Source: Verrucomicrobiota bacterium (GTDB lineage Bacteria; Verrucomicrobiota; Verrucomicrobiia; Opitutales; Opitutaceae). From it: a DNA stretch of 64,000 bases. The stretch is from positions 1 through 64,000 of the forward strand of contig JACRKC010000122.1 in NCBI GenBank assembly GCA_016235555.1. Reading direction: 5' to 3'. Position 1 is the stretch's first letter. The number at the start of each line of letters is the position of its first letter. A program made the position numbers and the translations under genes. A model generated the notes under the pieces. The model was not told the origin of the DNA and did no database searches. It saw only the letters and a program-made list of their open reading frames with translations. Below, piece after piece: positions 62,691-64,000 of the stretch.

Positions 62691-63905
62691 ATGCCCAACA
62701 CCCCCAGCCCAGCGTCGCAGCCCCTGGCGGCGCCAAAGCAAAGCGATCTGGAGATCAAGGATGCCCAACTCATCTTCAGTTCGGTCTGGACCGAGCTTGA
62801 GGCCCAGGTCGGTCGCGAAAACCTCCGGTTTCCCAAGGAGATAATCCTGCTGGGCGGCGCTCCGGGCGCCGGCAAGGGCACCAACACCGCGTTCATCACC
62901 AAGACCCGGGGCCTCACCTGCCAGCCGATCGTCATCAGCGCCTTGCTGGACTCACCCGAAGCGCGGGCACTCAAGGATGCCGGCAACATGGTCGGCGATC
63001 GGGAGGTGGTCGGACTCCTTCTGCGGGAACTGCTCAGGTCGGAATACCAAAACGGCGTGATCCTGGATGGGTTTCCCCGCACCAGCGTGCAGGTCGAGTG
63101 CCTCAAGCTCCTGGTGGACAAGATGAACGCGCTGCGTCGGGAGTATTATCACAGCCCCCTGAGCATTCATTTTCGCCAGCCGACGATTCACATCATGGTG
63201 CTCTTCGTGGATGAGCGCGAGTCCGTGGCCCGCCAGCTGAAGCGCGGCAAGGAGACGCTCGCTCACAACGAAGAAGTGCGCCGCACCGGCATCGGCGAAC
63301 TCCGCGAGGACCGCCCCACCGACCACGACGAGAAACTGGCCCAGCGGCGCTACCGCGTCTTCAAGGAGCAGACCTGGGACGCGCTCCAGTCCCTGAAGGA
63401 GATCTTCCATTACCACTTCATCAACGCGCAGGGTCCCATCGAGGAAGTGGAGCGAAACATCCTCCATGAGCTCGAATACCAAAGCACCCTTGAGCTCGAT
63501 CCGCGCACCGTGGATCGCCTGCGGGCCGTGCCGGTGGCCAGCGAGCTGATCGTCCACGCGCGGCAGGAGCTGGTGAAGCGACTGGACAGCTACGAACTCG
63601 AACAGGGGGAACTCTTTCAACAGGTCGCCGGCTTCATCGAGAAGAAGATCATGCCGATCGTGAAACGGCATGCGATCTCCGGCGTGGCGCAGGTCAACAC
63701 CGAGGATCCCGTGCTCGAGGTGCCGATCGCACTGGCGATGCTGATCGACGTTTTTTCGGAGCGGGGCTACCACGCCGTCGTCGACGTCCACAAGATCGAG
63801 GTCCCCGAGAAGATCGACCTCGCCACCGGCAAGATTCAGTGCCGCGTGAAGCGCGTCTACCGCCTGCAAATCCGCTTCCCCGGCTCGGAGATTCGCCGCG
63901 GGTAG
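62691..63905 (+). CDS. Adenylate-kinase-like protein with extra C-terminal domain
   Basis: 404 residues; adenylate kinases have about 215. The P-loop GGAPGAGKGTNTAFIT (residues 55-70) and NMP-binding/LID elements ILDGFPRTSVQV and LFVDERESVARQLKRGKET are typical of nucleoside monophosphate kinases. The C-terminal 150 residues (VKRLDSYELEQGELFQQVAG onward) have no family I recognise. It may be a regulated or structural kinase. Confidence 0.8.
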   Translation: MPNTPSPASQPLAAPKQSDLEIKDAQLIFSSVWTELEAQVGRENLRFPKEIILLGGAPGAGKGTNTAFITKTRGLTCQPIVISALLDSPEARALKDAGNMVGDREVVGLLLRELLRSEYQNGVILDGFPRTSVQVECLKLLVDKMNALRREYYHSPLSIHFRQPTIHIMVLFVDERESVARQLKRGKETLAHNEEVRRTGIGELREDRPTDHDEKLAQRRYRVFKEQTWDALQSLKEIFHYHFINAQGPIEEVERNILHELEYQSTLELDPRTVDRLRAVPVASELIVHARQELVKRLDSYELEQGELFQQVAGFIEKKIMPIVKRHAISGVAQVNTEDPVLEVPIALAMLIDVFSERGYHAVVDVHKIEVPEKIDLATGKIQCRVKRVYRLQIRFPGSEIRRG

Positions 63906-63927
63906 TTTTTGACCAGCGTCAAAGACC

Positions 63928-64000
63928 TCACTCGTAGCGCAGCGATTCGATCGGATCGAGCCGCGCCGCCTTCAACGCAGGATACAGGCCGGCCCCCACG
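63928..64000 (-). CDS. C-terminal end of an FtsX/MacB-type ABC permease (continues beyond window)
   Basis: The reading frame ends GLYPALKAARLDPIESLRYE then stop. This is the standard C-terminus of MacB/FtsX-family permeases (PAxxAARLDPIEALRYE). Only 23 residues are in the window. Convergent with the adenylate-kinase-like gene. Confidence 0.9.
   Translation of the reverse strand, partial: VGAGLYPALKAARLDPIESLRYE

Overview
The window looks like one contiguous chromosomal segment of a high-GC member of the Verrucomicrobiota, most likely family Opitutaceae. This is inferred from gene content and style: strong GC bias at third codon positions, a one-chain PurL, a beta-rich C-terminal domain on secreted proteins of a type I associate with this group, many small GC-rich inverted repeats, and GTG/TTG starts. 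No rRNA, tRNA, CRISPR array, prophage or transposase was seen.

Layout. 1-5.2 kb: 3' end of purL, a phytanoyl-CoA-dioxygenase-like gene of atypical composition, an AbrB/VapC toxin-antitoxin pair, a GH18 lipoprotein, a small membrane protein and a beta-propeller-like protein. 5.3-13.3 kb: SpmA-SpmB fusion, SGNH esterase, unknown protein, secreted M28 peptidase, secreted amidase with a probable ATT start. 13.7-15.7 kb: accB-accC. 15.8-20.4 kb: four-gene phosphorelay operon and a PocR/AraC regulator. 20.6-26.2 kb: a leftward operon ECF sigma - cupin (ChrR-like) - HupE/UreJ-like membrane protein - TPR protein - DUF4331 secreted protein. 26.5-31.3 kb: DUF4198, prmA, creBC, purN. 31.3-36.4 kb: a second toxin-antitoxin-like pair, a heptose-phosphate adenylyltransferase and the sugar ABC transporter xylFGH. 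36.5-43.7 kb: grpE-dnaJ with a heat-shock-like promoter, manA, ftsK, rodZ. 43.8-54 kb: flotillin with two NfeD proteins, aldose epimerase, tatA, smr, a phosphodiesterase remnant, AIM24, DUF4199, and ECF sigma - anti-sigma - PDZ. 54-64 kb: OxyR-type LysR regulator, MFS transporter, large U32 peptidase, a KinB/AlgB-like sigma-54 two-component system, an adenylate-kinase-like protein, and the tail of an FtsX-type permease.

The most unusual content is not a gene. The window is dotted with short inverted-repeat elements, about 25-250 bp. Many share one plan: two small hairpins, often with mutually reverse-complementary cores, inside longer terminal inverted repeats. They occur between genes but also in frame inside purL (three different repeats), creB (between receiver and DNA-binding domains), xylG (two) and the U32 peptidase gene. 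Some supply the stop codon of a neighbouring gene (xylF, xylH, the SGNH esterase). Several are nested inside each other (10.8, 35.1, 38.4 and 50.6 kb). Sequence inspection establishes the repeats; mobility, mechanism and function are inference.
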